A stretch of 12,079 nt of DNA from Deltaproteobacteria bacterium (GTDB taxonomy: Bacteria; Desulfobacterota_B; Binatia; Bin18): positions 1-12,079 of the forward strand of contig JAAXHF010000374.1 in the NCBI GenBank assembly GCA_012271025.1. The letters run 5' to 3'. The notes below the pieces were generated by a model that saw only the letters and a program-made list of their open reading frames with translations, had not been told where the DNA came from and made no database searches. The position numbers and the translations under genes are program-made. This document shows, in pieces, positions 1 through 6,433 of the stretch (positions within the stretch are counted from its first letter, which is position 1; the number at the start of each line of letters is the position of its first letter).

Positions 1-378
1 CATTTTGTGTTTGCCATGCTCGATGTTGATACCGAAAAGCTCATCGTCGACTTCATTCTCAAATTCCCGGCTCACGAGCAGATATTTCTGCACAGACATC
101 TGGCGCTGACCAACACCCTCGTCGTGCAGGGCGAGCACCGGCTGTATGAGCCTGACGGCTCGCTCCAGGAGATTCGTCCGGTCGGCAGCTACACCTCCAG
201 CCCGCCGGGCGGTCCGCATCGGGAAGGCGCCGGTGATGGCGGGGGCGTCGTCTTTTACAGCGTGCGGGGCAAGGACGGCGTTCTCTTCGAGGGGCTTGAT
301 GAAGACCTCAAGGTCAACGTGACGCTCAGCCTGGACGATTTTGCCGGCGCCTACGAAGAACAGCAGAAAGCCAGGTAA
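1..378 (+). CDS. Cupin-domain protein, 5' end outside window
   Basis: The reading frame is open from base 1, so the first 125 visible residues are probably the C-terminal part of a longer protein. Inner GTG (7) and ATG (16) codons are possible starts, but no ribosome binding site can be seen. The fold is a single cupin barrel. Motif 1 is His31-Arg-His33 followed by a beta strand ending GEH (44-46). Motif 2, G62-x5-P68-x-G70-x2-H73, fits the cupin consensus exactly. The motif-1 glutamate spacing is not canonical (HRHLALTN), so the metal site may be three-His or altered. The nearest known type is the ChrR-like or dihydroxyacetophenone-dioxygenase-like cupin, which binds a metal in the cytoplasm as a sensor or dioxygenase. 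The substrate cannot be told. No same-strand partner gene lies directly downstream. The cupin call is secure; the function is not. Confidence 0.75.
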   Translation, partial: HFVFAMLDVDTEKLIVDFILKFPAHEQIFLHRHLALTNTLVVQGEHRLYEPDGSLQEIRPVGSYTSSPPGGPHREGAGDGGGVVFYSVRGKDGVLFEGLDEDLKVNVTLSLDDFAGAYEEQQKAR

Positions 379-469
379 AAAGCGCTCCAATCAGGCGAGG
401 AAAGCCTGCTCCGTACGGGTGGTGTCTCCCTTTGGATTTCTTTCTTCGCGGAGGCCTCTCCTGATGCAG

Positions 470-549
470 AAATCCCCCTGCGCTTCGCGCCCTTCGACAC
501 GGCTCAGGACAGGCTTTCCCCTTTGAAAAAGGGGGACTGAGGGGGATTT
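470..549. repeat. Composite palindromic element, probably a dispersed repeat
   Basis: The outer arms AAATCCCCCT (470-479) and AGGGGGATTT (540-549) are perfect 10-base inverted repeats. Nested inside them is a second hairpin, CCCCTTT (518-524) and AAAGGGG (528-534), with a 3-base loop. Between the left outer arm and the inner hairpin lies CTTCGACACGGCTCAGGAC (492-510). Both the 'AAATCCCCC...CCCTTT..AAAGGG...GGGGGATTT' design and the 'CTTCGACA.GCTCAGGACAGG' string resemble short dispersed repeats that recur between genes in many environmental bacterial genomes. That recurrence is from memory and cannot be tested with one window. There is no transposase, so mobility, if any, would be non-autonomous. 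Confidence 0.6.
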
Positions 550-640
550 GCTCGACGTGGCGGCCGTCCTCGGAGCGGGCCGCTGGGGAGGAGACGGGCA
601 ATCATTGCCACACTGAGACACTCCCTCCGTGTGACCCGAG

Positions 641-669
641 TTGACAGCCCCAGGGCGCGATCTTACCGT
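641..669 (+). promoter_or_regulatory. Candidate htpX promoter
   Basis: A perfect -35 hexamer TTGACA (641-646) is followed after 17 bases by TACCGT (664-669), a weak -10 that keeps the conserved first T, A and final T. It lies about 35 bases before the htpX start. The poor -10 would suit an activated or regulated promoter. It overlaps the inverted repeat at 661-679. Confidence 0.45.
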
Positions 670-679
670 AATAGTAAGA
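661..679. promoter_or_regulatory. Inverted repeat, possible operator or leader hairpin of htpX
   Basis: TCTTAC (661-666) and GTAAGA (674-679) are perfect 6-base inverted repeats around a 7-base AT-rich centre. The left arm overlaps the candidate -10 and the right arm lies near the expected transcription start. That is a typical place for a dimeric repressor site or a small 5' leader hairpin. No regulator gene is adjacent. Confidence 0.35.
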
Positions 680-702
680 CTTCGCTACGGAGGTGCTGAT
701 TG

Positions 703-1542
703 ATGCTACGCACGACACTTTTGCTGGGGGCCCTGACCGGACTGATCCTGCTCTTCGGTCAGTATATGGGCGGCCAGGGCGGTCTGGTGATCGCTTTTAT
801 CTTTGCCGTGGTCATGAACTTTGGCAGCTATTGGTTCTCGGACAAGATTGTGCTGCGCATGTACGGGGCGCAGGAGGCGAGCGAGGCTCAGGCGCCGCAG
901 CTGCACCGCATCGTGCACAATCTGACCGTGCGGGCCGGGCTGCCGATGCCCAAGCTGTACGTCATTCCGTCCGAGGGCGCCAACGCCTTTGCGACCGGCC
1001 GCGATCCGAACCATGCGGCCGTGGCCGTAACCCAGGGGATTCTGCGCCTGATGGATGAGCGCGAGCTGACCGGGGTCTTGGCCCACGAGCTGGCCCACGT
1101 CAAAAACCGCGATATTCTGATCAGCTCGGTCGCCGCCACCCTGGCCGGGGTGATCATGATGCTGGCCAATATGGCCCAGTGGGCGGCGATTTTCGGCATG
1201 GGTCGGAGTGATGACGACGAAGACGGCGGGGGCATGCTCGGGATGCTGCTGATGGCCTTTCTGGCCCCGCTGGCGGCCATGATCATTCAGATGGCGATTT
1301 CACGCACGCGCGAGTTTGCTGCGGACAGGACCGGGGCGGCGCTGAGCGGCGATCCGTTGGGGCTGGCTTCGGCGCTGTCAAAGCTCGGCCTGGCTGCCGA
1401 GCGCATCCCGATGGACGCCTCGCCCCAGACCTCGCACTTCTTCATCGTCAACCCGCTGAGCGGTCAGTCGGTGGCCCGCTTCTTCAGCACCCACCCGCCG
1501 CTGGAAGAGCGCATTGCGCGCCTGCGGGCACTGGCCAGGTAG
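703..1542 (+). CDS. htpX: HtpX-type M48B zinc metalloprotease
   Basis: This is a membrane-embedded zinc protease of 279 residues, the usual HtpX length. HtpX degrades damaged or misassembled inner-membrane proteins as part of envelope stress control, with its active site facing the cytoplasm. Two N-terminal membrane segments (about 5-22 and 27-45) precede the catalytic region, which contains the family stretch [18 protein letters not shown]. The zinc motif HELAH is at 128-132 and the third ligand is Glu204 in EFAAD. Two more hydrophobic segments (about 141-160 and 178-196) flank an acidic glycine-rich loop ([11 protein letters not shown]). I chose the ATG at 703 because GGAGG (689-693) is 9 bases upstream; the TTG at 700 would add one residue. 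It appears to be a single-gene unit with its own promoter and terminator. Confidence 0.95.
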   Translation: MLRTTLLLGALTGLILLFGQYMGGQGGLVIAFIFAVVMNFGSYWFSDKIVLRMYGAQEASEAQAPQLHRIVHNLTVRAGLPMPKLYVIPSEGANAFATGRDPNHAAVAVTQGILRLMDERELTGVLAHELAHVKNRDILISSVAATLAGVIMMLANMAQWAAIFGMGRSDDDEDGGGMLGMLLMAFLAPLAAMIIQMAISRTREFAADRTGAALSGDPLGLASALSKLGLAAERIPMDASPQTSHFFIVNPLSGQSVARFFSTHPPLEERIARLRALAR

Positions 1543-1567
1543 GCCGTTGCGGCCGATCAGAGCGGTT

Positions 1568-1587
1568 GGGGACGGCGGCGCGTCCCC
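1568..1587 (+). terminator. First of two hairpins downstream of htpX
   Basis: GGGGACG (1568-1574) and CGTCCCC (1581-1587) pair perfectly around a 6-base GC-rich loop, 26 bases after the htpX stop. No T run follows, so alone it is a stable 3' hairpin rather than a terminator. With the hairpin at 1597-1616 it makes a tandem arrangement. Confidence 0.4.
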
Positions 1588-1596
1588 GGCCGGCAC

Positions 1597-1624
1597 AGCC
1601 GTCCTGCGGGACGGCTTTCTTTCG
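1597..1624 (+). terminator. Intrinsic terminator of htpX
   Basis: AGCCGTCC (1597-1604), a TGCG loop and GGACGGCT (1609-1616) form a perfect 8-base GC-rich stem, followed directly by the T-rich tract TTCTTTC. It ends the plus-strand htpX transcript and isolates it from the minus-strand gene at 1709-2044. Confidence 0.75.
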
Positions 1625-1708
1625 GAATAAAGTCGGAAATATTACCCGGAATGGAATAGCAGGACAAAATAAATGCCAGAACATGGAATCCGCAGCACCC
1701 ATCAGCTT

Positions 1709-2044
1709 CTAATACGCTTCAGCGCGCACTGCCTGTTCTAAGATCTCCTGGATATATACATCGATGCTTACTTGACGGCGTGCTGCTTCTAGAGCGAGAC
1801 GCCTGTGAAGCTCAGGACTTGTCTGGACTGCCAGCTTTCCCGAGCACGGTGGTTCAGGCTCCTGTCCTTGTTCTCGGCAGAAGGCAAGATATTCCTCCAC
1901 CGATTTTCGCATTTCTTCTCTGAGTTCCTTCACGGAGGTACCGTAGAACGTAATCACGTCGTTTGTGTTGATGACGGTTCCGAGAAAGGAGTCGATTTCG
2001 GAGTCAAACTCAAAGGTGCCGATATAGCCTTTGTACTCGATCAT
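1709..2044 (-). CDS. Orphan HicB-family antitoxin-like protein
   Basis: This 111-residue protein has HicB architecture. An N-terminal partial RNase-H-like domain (about 1-55) opens MIEYKGYIGTFEFDSEIDSF and includes the conserved VINTNDVITFYGTSVKEL stretch. A short linker (58-68) is followed by a ribbon-helix-helix DNA-binding domain (69-106: GKLAVQTSPELHRRLA, then VSIDVYIQEILEQAV). HicB proteins normally neutralise the HicA mRNA interferase and repress their own operon. No HicA gene (double-stranded-RNA-binding fold with a conserved His) lies on either side. It may therefore be an orphan antitoxin or a stand-alone regulator. Its start overlaps the stop of an upstream minus-strand open frame (ATGA). 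A weak GGGGA ribosome site precedes it. The gene and its flanks are visibly AT-richer than their neighbours, which suggests separate acquisition. Confidence 0.8.
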   Translation of the reverse strand: MIEYKGYIGTFEFDSEIDSFLGTVINTNDVITFYGTSVKELREEMRKSVEEYLAFCREQGQEPEPPCSGKLAVQTSPELHRRLALEAARRQVSIDVYIQEILEQAVRAEAY

Positions 2045-2087
2045 GGCTTAATCCCCACGCTCAAAAGAAAACGCCGTGCAGCTCTTA

Positions 2088-2093
2088 CTATAT
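2088..2093 (-). promoter_or_regulatory. Candidate -10 element for the HicB-like gene
   Basis: On the minus strand TATAGT matches five of six bases of the sigma-70 -10 hexamer, and it would give a leader of about 37 bases before the ATG at 2044. No good -35 hexamer lies at the right distance, so the promoter may be weak or activator-dependent. It implies the antitoxin-like gene can be transcribed independently of the cyclase gene upstream. Confidence 0.35.
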
Positions 2094-2112
2094 CTTTCTC
2101 CGTCCCTGTCTG

Positions 2113-2138
2113 AGGGCGGGCAGCGCGCCCGCCCTTTT
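2113..2138. terminator. Strong hairpin 3' of the cyclase-family gene
   Basis: AGGGCGGGC (2113-2121) and GCCCGCCCT (2127-2135) form a perfect 9-base stem with a 5-base loop. The T run (2135-2138) follows on the plus strand, while the only adjacent upstream gene, the cyclase ending at 2141, is on the minus strand. On the minus strand it is a T-less hairpin starting 5 bases past the cyclase stop. It may end cyclase transcripts or protect their 3' end, and it may stop plus-strand antisense transcription. Confidence 0.55.
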
Positions 2139-2140
2139 CC

Positions 2141-3079
2141 CTATTTGATGGCCAGGGGATTGAGCGGGCTGCCGACCGCGTTGGGAATATGCAGCGGCGG
2201 GGCGACCCACAGAAACTCGTACACGCCGTCGGCCGCACAGTCTTTGGCCAGCTCCTCAAAGGTAAAAATCTCACCCAGCGTCAGACCCAGGTCTCGGATC
2301 GCGACCTGATGGAAGGGAATGAACTCGCCGTCCACCTCTGAGGGCAGGCGCTCGACGGCGATATTGTCCACCGCAATGCACGAGATCTCCTTGCGGTGGA
2401 CCCACTCGGCGGTGGCTACCGCCATGCCCGGCTGGGCGTGAAAATAGGCGTCTTTGTCCTCGGCCGTCTCCAGGCCGTACCAGTACGGCACCCAGCCGGT
2501 CCGCAGGCATAAGGCGTCGCCGCTTTTGATGGTCACGCCCTGAGCCTGGCAGCAGCCGTCGAGGTCGTCGATGCTGATCGGATAGTCCTTGGGCAGGTGG
2601 CCGTCGGCTTCACAGCCCTTGTAGCGGACCATGTCGAGCAGGACGCCGCGGGTGACAAACGACTGGTACAGCTTGCCGATATCGTTGCGGGCCGCTCCAC
2701 CGTGGGCGGTCACGGTGCTGGTGTCGGCGTCGTTGTAGAATTTGCCGTCGTAGCCGACGTGGGCCAGGCTGTCCCACTGGGTCGAGCCCTGGAGATACAT
2801 CGTAATATAGTCATCGTTGGCGATGGCCGAGCCGGCCAGCCCGACCTCGTTGAGGGGTACGTTCAGGATCGACATGAAGCGCTGCGGCGGGGTGCGGGTC
2901 GGAAAGACCGGCCCGTTCTGGTCAATCGGAATACAGCAGCAAAAGACCGCGCCCTTTTTGACCAGCTGGGCGGCCGCCACAACCACCTCCGGGGTGATGA
3001 AATTGGCGGTGCCCTTTTCGTCGTCCTTGCCCCAGCGTCCCCAGTTGCTGACCTTCGGAATGGCTTCACGTCCTGGCAT
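2141..3079 (-). CDS. Cyclase-family hydrolase (kynurenine formamidase-like fold)
   Basis: This 312-residue protein belongs to the cyclase family (PF04199), which includes kynurenine formamidase, isatin hydrolase and polyketide cyclase-like enzymes. These are usually cytoplasmic Zn or Mn hydrolases that open or close ring amides and lactones. The N-terminus (WGRWGKDDEKGTANFITP, 13-30) is typical of the longer bacterial subgroup. The metal motif, HxGTHxDxPxH in classical members, reads Q97-G-S-T-Q101-W-D103-S-L-A-H107. Asp103 and His107 are kept, but both metal-binding His positions are Gln. Later conserved stretches are GDALCLRTGW (187-196) and AVDNIAVERLP (236-246). The start is secure: AAGGAGG (3085-3091) lies 5 bases upstream. 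It is divergent to a CoA-transferase gene, hinting at a shared catabolic route. The substrate is unknown. Confidence 0.85.
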   Translation of the reverse strand: MPGREAIPKVSNWGRWGKDDEKGTANFITPEVVVAAAQLVKKGAVFCCCIPIDQNGPVFPTRTPPQRFMSILNVPLNEVGLAGSAIANDDYITMYLQGSTQWDSLAHVGYDGKFYNDADTSTVTAHGGAARNDIGKLYQSFVTRGVLLDMVRYKGCEADGHLPKDYPISIDDLDGCCQAQGVTIKSGDALCLRTGWVPYWYGLETAEDKDAYFHAQPGMAVATAEWVHRKEISCIAVDNIAVERLPSEVDGEFIPFHQVAIRDLGLTLGEIFTFEELAKDCAADGVYEFLWVAPPLHIPNAVGSPLNPLAIK

Positions 3080-3115
3080 GGCATCCTCCTTCTCTGAGCC
3101 GAAAAGATGGCTGCT

Positions 3116-3121
3116 GTTATA
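3116..3121 (-). promoter_or_regulatory. Candidate -10 element for the cyclase-family gene
   Basis: TATAAC on the minus strand matches the -10 consensus at five of six positions and predicts a leader of about 30 bases before the ATG at 3079. The best -35 candidate at 17-base spacing is TACAAA (3139-3144), which is poor. It lies only about 40 bases from the -35 of the divergent CoA-transferase promoter, so one regulator could control both. Confidence 0.4.
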
Positions 3122-3160
3122 GCCAGCCTGGCGCCGGTTTTGTAGAGGCGCGCCCCTGGC

Positions 3161-3189
3161 TTGACGCTGGGGCTGGGCTGCCGTACAAG
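3161..3189 (+). promoter_or_regulatory. Sigma-70-like promoter of the CoA-transferase gene
   Basis: TTGACG (3161-3166, five of six) and TACAAG (3184-3189, four of six) are separated by the ideal 17 bases. The expected start near 3196 gives a leader of about 24 bases with the ribosome binding site in the middle. This is the best-formed promoter in the window. Confidence 0.6.
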
Positions 3190-3219
3190 CGGGCCAAACT
3201 GTTCCACAGGAGGCGATGT

Positions 3220-4431
3220 ATGCCCGGACCGCTGGCTGGAGTGAAGGTCATCGAAATTGCCCAAGAGATTCAAGGCCCGTACGCCGGTCTGTTCCTGGCC
3301 GATATGGGCGCTGACGTGATTAAGATCGAGATGCGTGAGACCGGCGACCTCAGCCGCTTTATGCTGGTCCGGCTGATCGCCGGGCCGGATGCCCGACACG
3401 CCGATTTCAGCCATTACTTTCTGGCTATGAATCGGGGCAAACGCAGCCTGACGCTGGACCTCAAAAAGCCCCAGGCCAAACCGATCCTCGACCGGCTGCT
3501 GGATTCGGCCGACGTGCTGCTGACCAACTATCGGCCGGGCGTGCTGGACCGTCTGGGCTTTGGCTATGAGGCGCTGTCGAAACGCAACCCGGGGCTGATC
3601 TTTGCCCAGGGCTCATCGTGGGGTCCCGAGGGACCGTGGGTCAGGCGGCCGAGCCGCGATACCCTGGCCCAGGCGGCCGGCGGGGTGATGGCCAAGAACG
3701 GCATGCCGGACGACCGGCCCCTGCCGTGCGGCAGCCTGGTCGCCGACCATTCGGGGGCGTTCATGCTGATGGCGGGAATTCTGGCCGCGTTGTACGCGCG
3801 CGAAAAAACCGGCCGGGGCCAGAAGGTGGACGCGTGTATCTATGGCACCGTGATTGCGATGCAGCCGATGGAGATCAACTATACCTCGGTCAGCGGCCTG
3901 GAGACCCGGCGGGCCGGCCGGGGTCATCAGTTTTTGCAAGGCGTGTGGGGTTCGTTTCCGACCCGCGACGGCTGGATCTGTCTGGCCGGGGTGGACGACA
4001 AGCGCTGGCCGGACTTTTGTCGGGTGATGGGCATACAGCATGTCCGGGATGAGCACGAGTACAGCGACAACGTGATTCGGAACTTCCGGGGCGACAAGAT
4101 CGAACAGCTCCTGGACGAGGTCTTTCCGACCAAAACGACCGACGAGTGGATGGTGCTCCTGAACGCCATCGATGTGCTGGCCACGCCGGTGCAGAACTAC
4201 CGGGATATTCTGAACAGCGAGCAAGCCCTGGCCAACGGCTATATCTCGGAGATGGACCATCCCCAGATCGGGAGAGTGAAAGTCGTTGGCACGCCGCTGT
4301 CTCTGAGCGAGACGCCGCTGAGTACCGCTACTCCGCCGCCGGAGCTGGGCCAGCACAGCGAGGAAGTCCTGCTCGAAACCGGGTTTTCGTGGCCGGACAT
4401 TGCCGAGTTTCGCTCCAAAGAGGTGGTGTAG
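3220..4431 (+). CDS. CaiB/BaiF (class III) CoA-transferase
   Basis: This is a full-length 403-residue class III CoA-transferase. The family moves CoA between carboxylic acids in the cytoplasm through an aspartyl-CoA thioester, in carnitine, oxalate, bile-acid or aromatic-acid metabolism. The N-terminus (GPLAGVKVIEIAQEIQGPYA) and GADVIKIE form the CoA-binding Rossmann part. MNRGKRSLTLDLK and LLTNYRPGVLDRLGFGY are family signatures. Asp147 (SRDTLAQAAGG) aligns with the catalytic Asp. The small domain follows (about 195-330: GRGQKVDACIYG, then GVWGSFPTRDGWICLAG). AGGAGG (3208-3213) lies 6 bases before the ATG. It is divergent to the cyclase-family gene and ends only 4 bases from the converging HAD gene. 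The acyl donor and acceptor cannot be read from sequence. Confidence 0.93.
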   Translation: MPGPLAGVKVIEIAQEIQGPYAGLFLADMGADVIKIEMRETGDLSRFMLVRLIAGPDARHADFSHYFLAMNRGKRSLTLDLKKPQAKPILDRLLDSADVLLTNYRPGVLDRLGFGYEALSKRNPGLIFAQGSSWGPEGPWVRRPSRDTLAQAAGGVMAKNGMPDDRPLPCGSLVADHSGAFMLMAGILAALYAREKTGRGQKVDACIYGTVIAMQPMEINYTSVSGLETRRAGRGHQFLQGVWGSFPTRDGWICLAGVDDKRWPDFCRVMGIQHVRDEHEYSDNVIRNFRGDKIEQLLDEVFPTKTTDEWMVLLNAIDVLATPVQNYRDILNSEQALANGYISEMDHPQIGRVKVVGTPLSLSETPLSTATPPPELGQHSEEVLLETGFSWPDIAEFRSKEVV

Positions 4432-4435
4432 CCGC

Positions 4436-5176
4436 TCAGGACCGGCCGGAACGGGCGGCCTCCAAGCGGTCGAGCAGGGCCGGGATGTGGACAAGGGCGC
4501 TGACCGAGAGAGCGGTGCCCGGCTCGGATGACTTGGCCCGGTCAATCAGAACCGGCCGGAGTCCGGCCGCCCGGGCGCCCAGGACATCCATCTCGTAACT
4601 GTCCCCGACGTGAACGGCGCGTTCAGGGGCCAGCCCGTGGCGGGCCAGGGCGTGGCTGAAGATGGCGGTGTCCGGTTTGGCCGCTCCGGCCCGGGTCGAG
4701 ATGACGGTCGGATCAAAAAACCGGGCAATCCCCAGCCCGTCGAGCAGATCGAACAGCCGCGAGTCAAAATTTGAGATTACCCCCAGCCGTATGCCCCGGG
4801 CGTGCAGAGCTTCTAGTGCCGGCCGGGTATCGGGGTAGAGCCGCCAGGCCCGGGGCTGGGCAAAAAAGTCGTATAACTCGTCAAAATAGGCGTCAAAGGC
4901 CGGAAATGGCCCGAGCGGGGAAAAGACCTGGAAGACCAGGTCCCGCCACCACTGTTTCTCCAGAGCGGGAATCTCGCCGGCTGCGGCTCCGAGAAACGCC
5001 ATTGGCGGGGCGGCGGCAAAAGCGCGGCCAAAGCCGGCTTCGAGATCGGCCACGGCGACCGTTTTGCCGTGCGCTTGGGCCAGGCGGGTGTAGATGCCGC
5101 CGACAGAGCCGTTGACGGCGATCAGCGTCCCGGCCGCGTCAAAGAAGACCGCTTCGATCCGGGTCATGGCGCTCAC
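4436..5176 (-). CDS. HAD-superfamily (IA) hydrolase, DREG-2/HDHD3-like
   Basis: This 246-residue haloacid-dehalogenase-fold enzyme is presumably a cytoplasmic phosphatase. Motif I is VFFDAAGTL with nucleophile Asp13. The usual second Asp, the general acid/base at +2, is Ala15. Motif II is Ser135 (GVISNFDS), motif III is Lys167 (GAAKPD), and motif IV is GDSYEMD with Asp192 and Asp197. A helical cap fills about 20-115. The run GTL..VNGSVGGIY resembles the DREG-2-like subgroup, where +2 is often not Asp, so this may be a lineage trait rather than decay. I prefer the GTG at 5176 because it overlaps the aminotransferase stop as GTGA, implying translational coupling; the ATG at 5167 is the alternative. 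It is last in a three-gene minus-strand unit. The substrate is unknown. Confidence 0.88.
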   Translation of the reverse strand: MSAMTRIEAVFFDAAGTLIAVNGSVGGIYTRLAQAHGKTVAVADLEAGFGRAFAAAPPMAFLGAAAGEIPALEKQWWRDLVFQVFSPLGPFPAFDAYFDELYDFFAQPRAWRLYPDTRPALEALHARGIRLGVISNFDSRLFDLLDGLGIARFFDPTVISTRAGAAKPDTAIFSHALARHGLAPERAVHVGDSYEMDVLGARAAGLRPVLIDRAKSSEPGTALSVSALVHIPALLDRLEAARSGRS

Positions 5177-6390
5177 AGCCGCTTCAGCTGCTCGTCCAAG
5201 GCCGCCAGCAGAGCCTCAAGGTCGGCCCGCTCGGTGTAGTAGTGGATCGAGATACGCAAGCCGCCGATCCCCGAGCAGTAGCGGACGGTCGGATAGATCA
5301 GTTGGGCTTGGAGGGCCTGGTCGAGCTGATGGACGCGTTCGGCCTCGGCAAAGGGCTCGCAGGTGACAATGCCGGACCGCAGGTGGGCCTCGCGCGGTGT
5401 CCAGACCTGAATGCCGCGTCGGGTCAGCTCCTCAATCAGAAATTCGCCCAGGCCGAGGATATGGTCGAGTAAGGCGTCCCGGTCGAGTTGATTCACATAC
5501 GCCAGGGAGGCGGCCAGGCCAGCCGTGCCCAGCATCTTGGGCATGCCGTGGATTTCAAACCGGCGGGCGTCCGGTGCCAGGGGCAGGGAGACAAACGGGG
5601 TCAGGCCCGGGTCGCCCAGGTACTTGACCCAGCCGCCGGGCGGCTCGTCATAGGCAAACAAGCCGTGCGCCAGGCCGGGCTGCAATGTGTCGTGGACCCG
5701 CTGCGAGATGTACAACAGGCCGGCGCCGAACGGGGCGTTCAGCCACTTCTGGCCGCCGGCCGCCAAAAAATCGACCCGCAGCCCGGACAGGTCGAGCGGA
5801 ATCGCCCCGAGCTGCTGGATGGCATCAACGACCAGGAAGCACCCCCGCTCTTCGGCCAGCTGAGAGAAGGCGGCCAGATCCGTCCGCAGGCCGTTGATCC
5901 ACTGGACCGAGCTGACCAGCATGAGCCGGGTGCGGTGATCGACCAGGGCGGCGTAGTCATCGACGCTGACGACGCCCCCGGTGTGGCGGGCGACGCGGAT
6001 TTCGACCTGGCTGCGCTGCTGGGGGTGGGCGGCGCTGATTGCGACCTGCGGATACTCCAGGTCACACAGCACAATGTTATCGCCCGGCTGAAAGGGCAGG
6101 GCGGCCAGGGCGATATTCAGTCCCATGGTCGTATCGTCGATAAACGCGATTTCCGGGGGGCTGACGCCGAGCAGTCGGGCAGCCTCGTTTTTCGCGCTGG
6201 CGGCCGCCTCGCCCAGAGCCTGGTAGTAGGCGCCATAGCCCAGCTGAGCCGGTCCCTGGCCCAGCAGCCCGCACACCTCCCGGACGGCGTCGAGGGCTGA
6301 GCGGGGCGGCAGGCCGACGCCTGCGGTATTCAGGTAGACTTGCTGCGAGGTGCCCGGAAAATCCGCCTTAATGGCCGTGACGTCAAGCAT
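5173..6390 (-). CDS. Aminotransferase class V-fold PLP-dependent enzyme
   Basis: This 405-residue fold-type I PLP enzyme is of the cysteine desulfurase / isopenicillin-N-epimerase-like group. It opens with YLNTAGVGLPPRS (19-31), the family substrate-site entry. Asp189 (VVDAIQQLGA) contacts the pyridine nitrogen, and Lys215 in GGQKWLNAPFG is the Schiff-base lysine. SVQWINGLRTDL (161-172) and Arg379 (GGLRISIHYY) match the conserved strand and the carboxylate-binding Arg. The loop that carries the active cysteine in SufS is shortened here to VRYCSGIGG. Cys372 is present but not in a recognisable desulfurase context, so a lyase, epimerase or aminotransferase activity is more likely. AGGAG (6395-6399) lies just before the ATG. 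It starts 43 bases after the membrane-protein gene and overlaps the HAD gene by 4 bases. Confidence 0.88.
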   Translation of the reverse strand: MLDVTAIKADFPGTSQQVYLNTAGVGLPPRSALDAVREVCGLLGQGPAQLGYGAYYQALGEAAASAKNEAARLLGVSPPEIAFIDDTTMGLNIALAALPFQPGDNIVLCDLEYPQVAISAAHPQQRSQVEIRVARHTGGVVSVDDYAALVDHRTRLMLVSSVQWINGLRTDLAAFSQLAEERGCFLVVDAIQQLGAIPLDLSGLRVDFLAAGGQKWLNAPFGAGLLYISQRVHDTLQPGLAHGLFAYDEPPGGWVKYLGDPGLTPFVSLPLAPDARRFEIHGMPKMLGTAGLAASLAYVNQLDRDALLDHILGLGEFLIEELTRRGIQVWTPREAHLRSGIVTCEPFAEAERVHQLDQALQAQLIYPTVRYCSGIGGLRISIHYYTERADLEALLAALDEQLKRL

Positions 6391-6433
6391 GGCGCTCCTG
6401 TGGACGGACGACGGCCGAGCCGCCTCCGTCGGC

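Larger units (their letters stand above)
379..702. other. Intergenic region between the cupin gene and htpX
   Basis: This 324-base gap has no convincing gene; the short open frames here read through repeat sequence. From left to right it holds a weak hairpin just after the cupin stop (CAGGC at 392-396, GCCTG at 404-408, no T run), an 8-base palindrome GAGGCCTC (451-458), the composite repeat at 470-549, and the htpX promoter region at 641-702. Confidence 0.6.

Noticed and set aside
3613..4545. A 310-codon minus-strand frame across the CoA-transferase gene
   Set aside because: It is the shadow of a gene with unmistakable CaiB/BaiF motifs, and its own translation is Arg/His/Pro-rich without domain features.
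4441..4560. Two copies of the palindrome ACCGGCCGGA (4441-4450 and 4551-4560)
   Set aside because: CCGGCCGG-type strings are common throughout this GC-rich sequence, and both copies lie within HAD coding sequence; likely chance.
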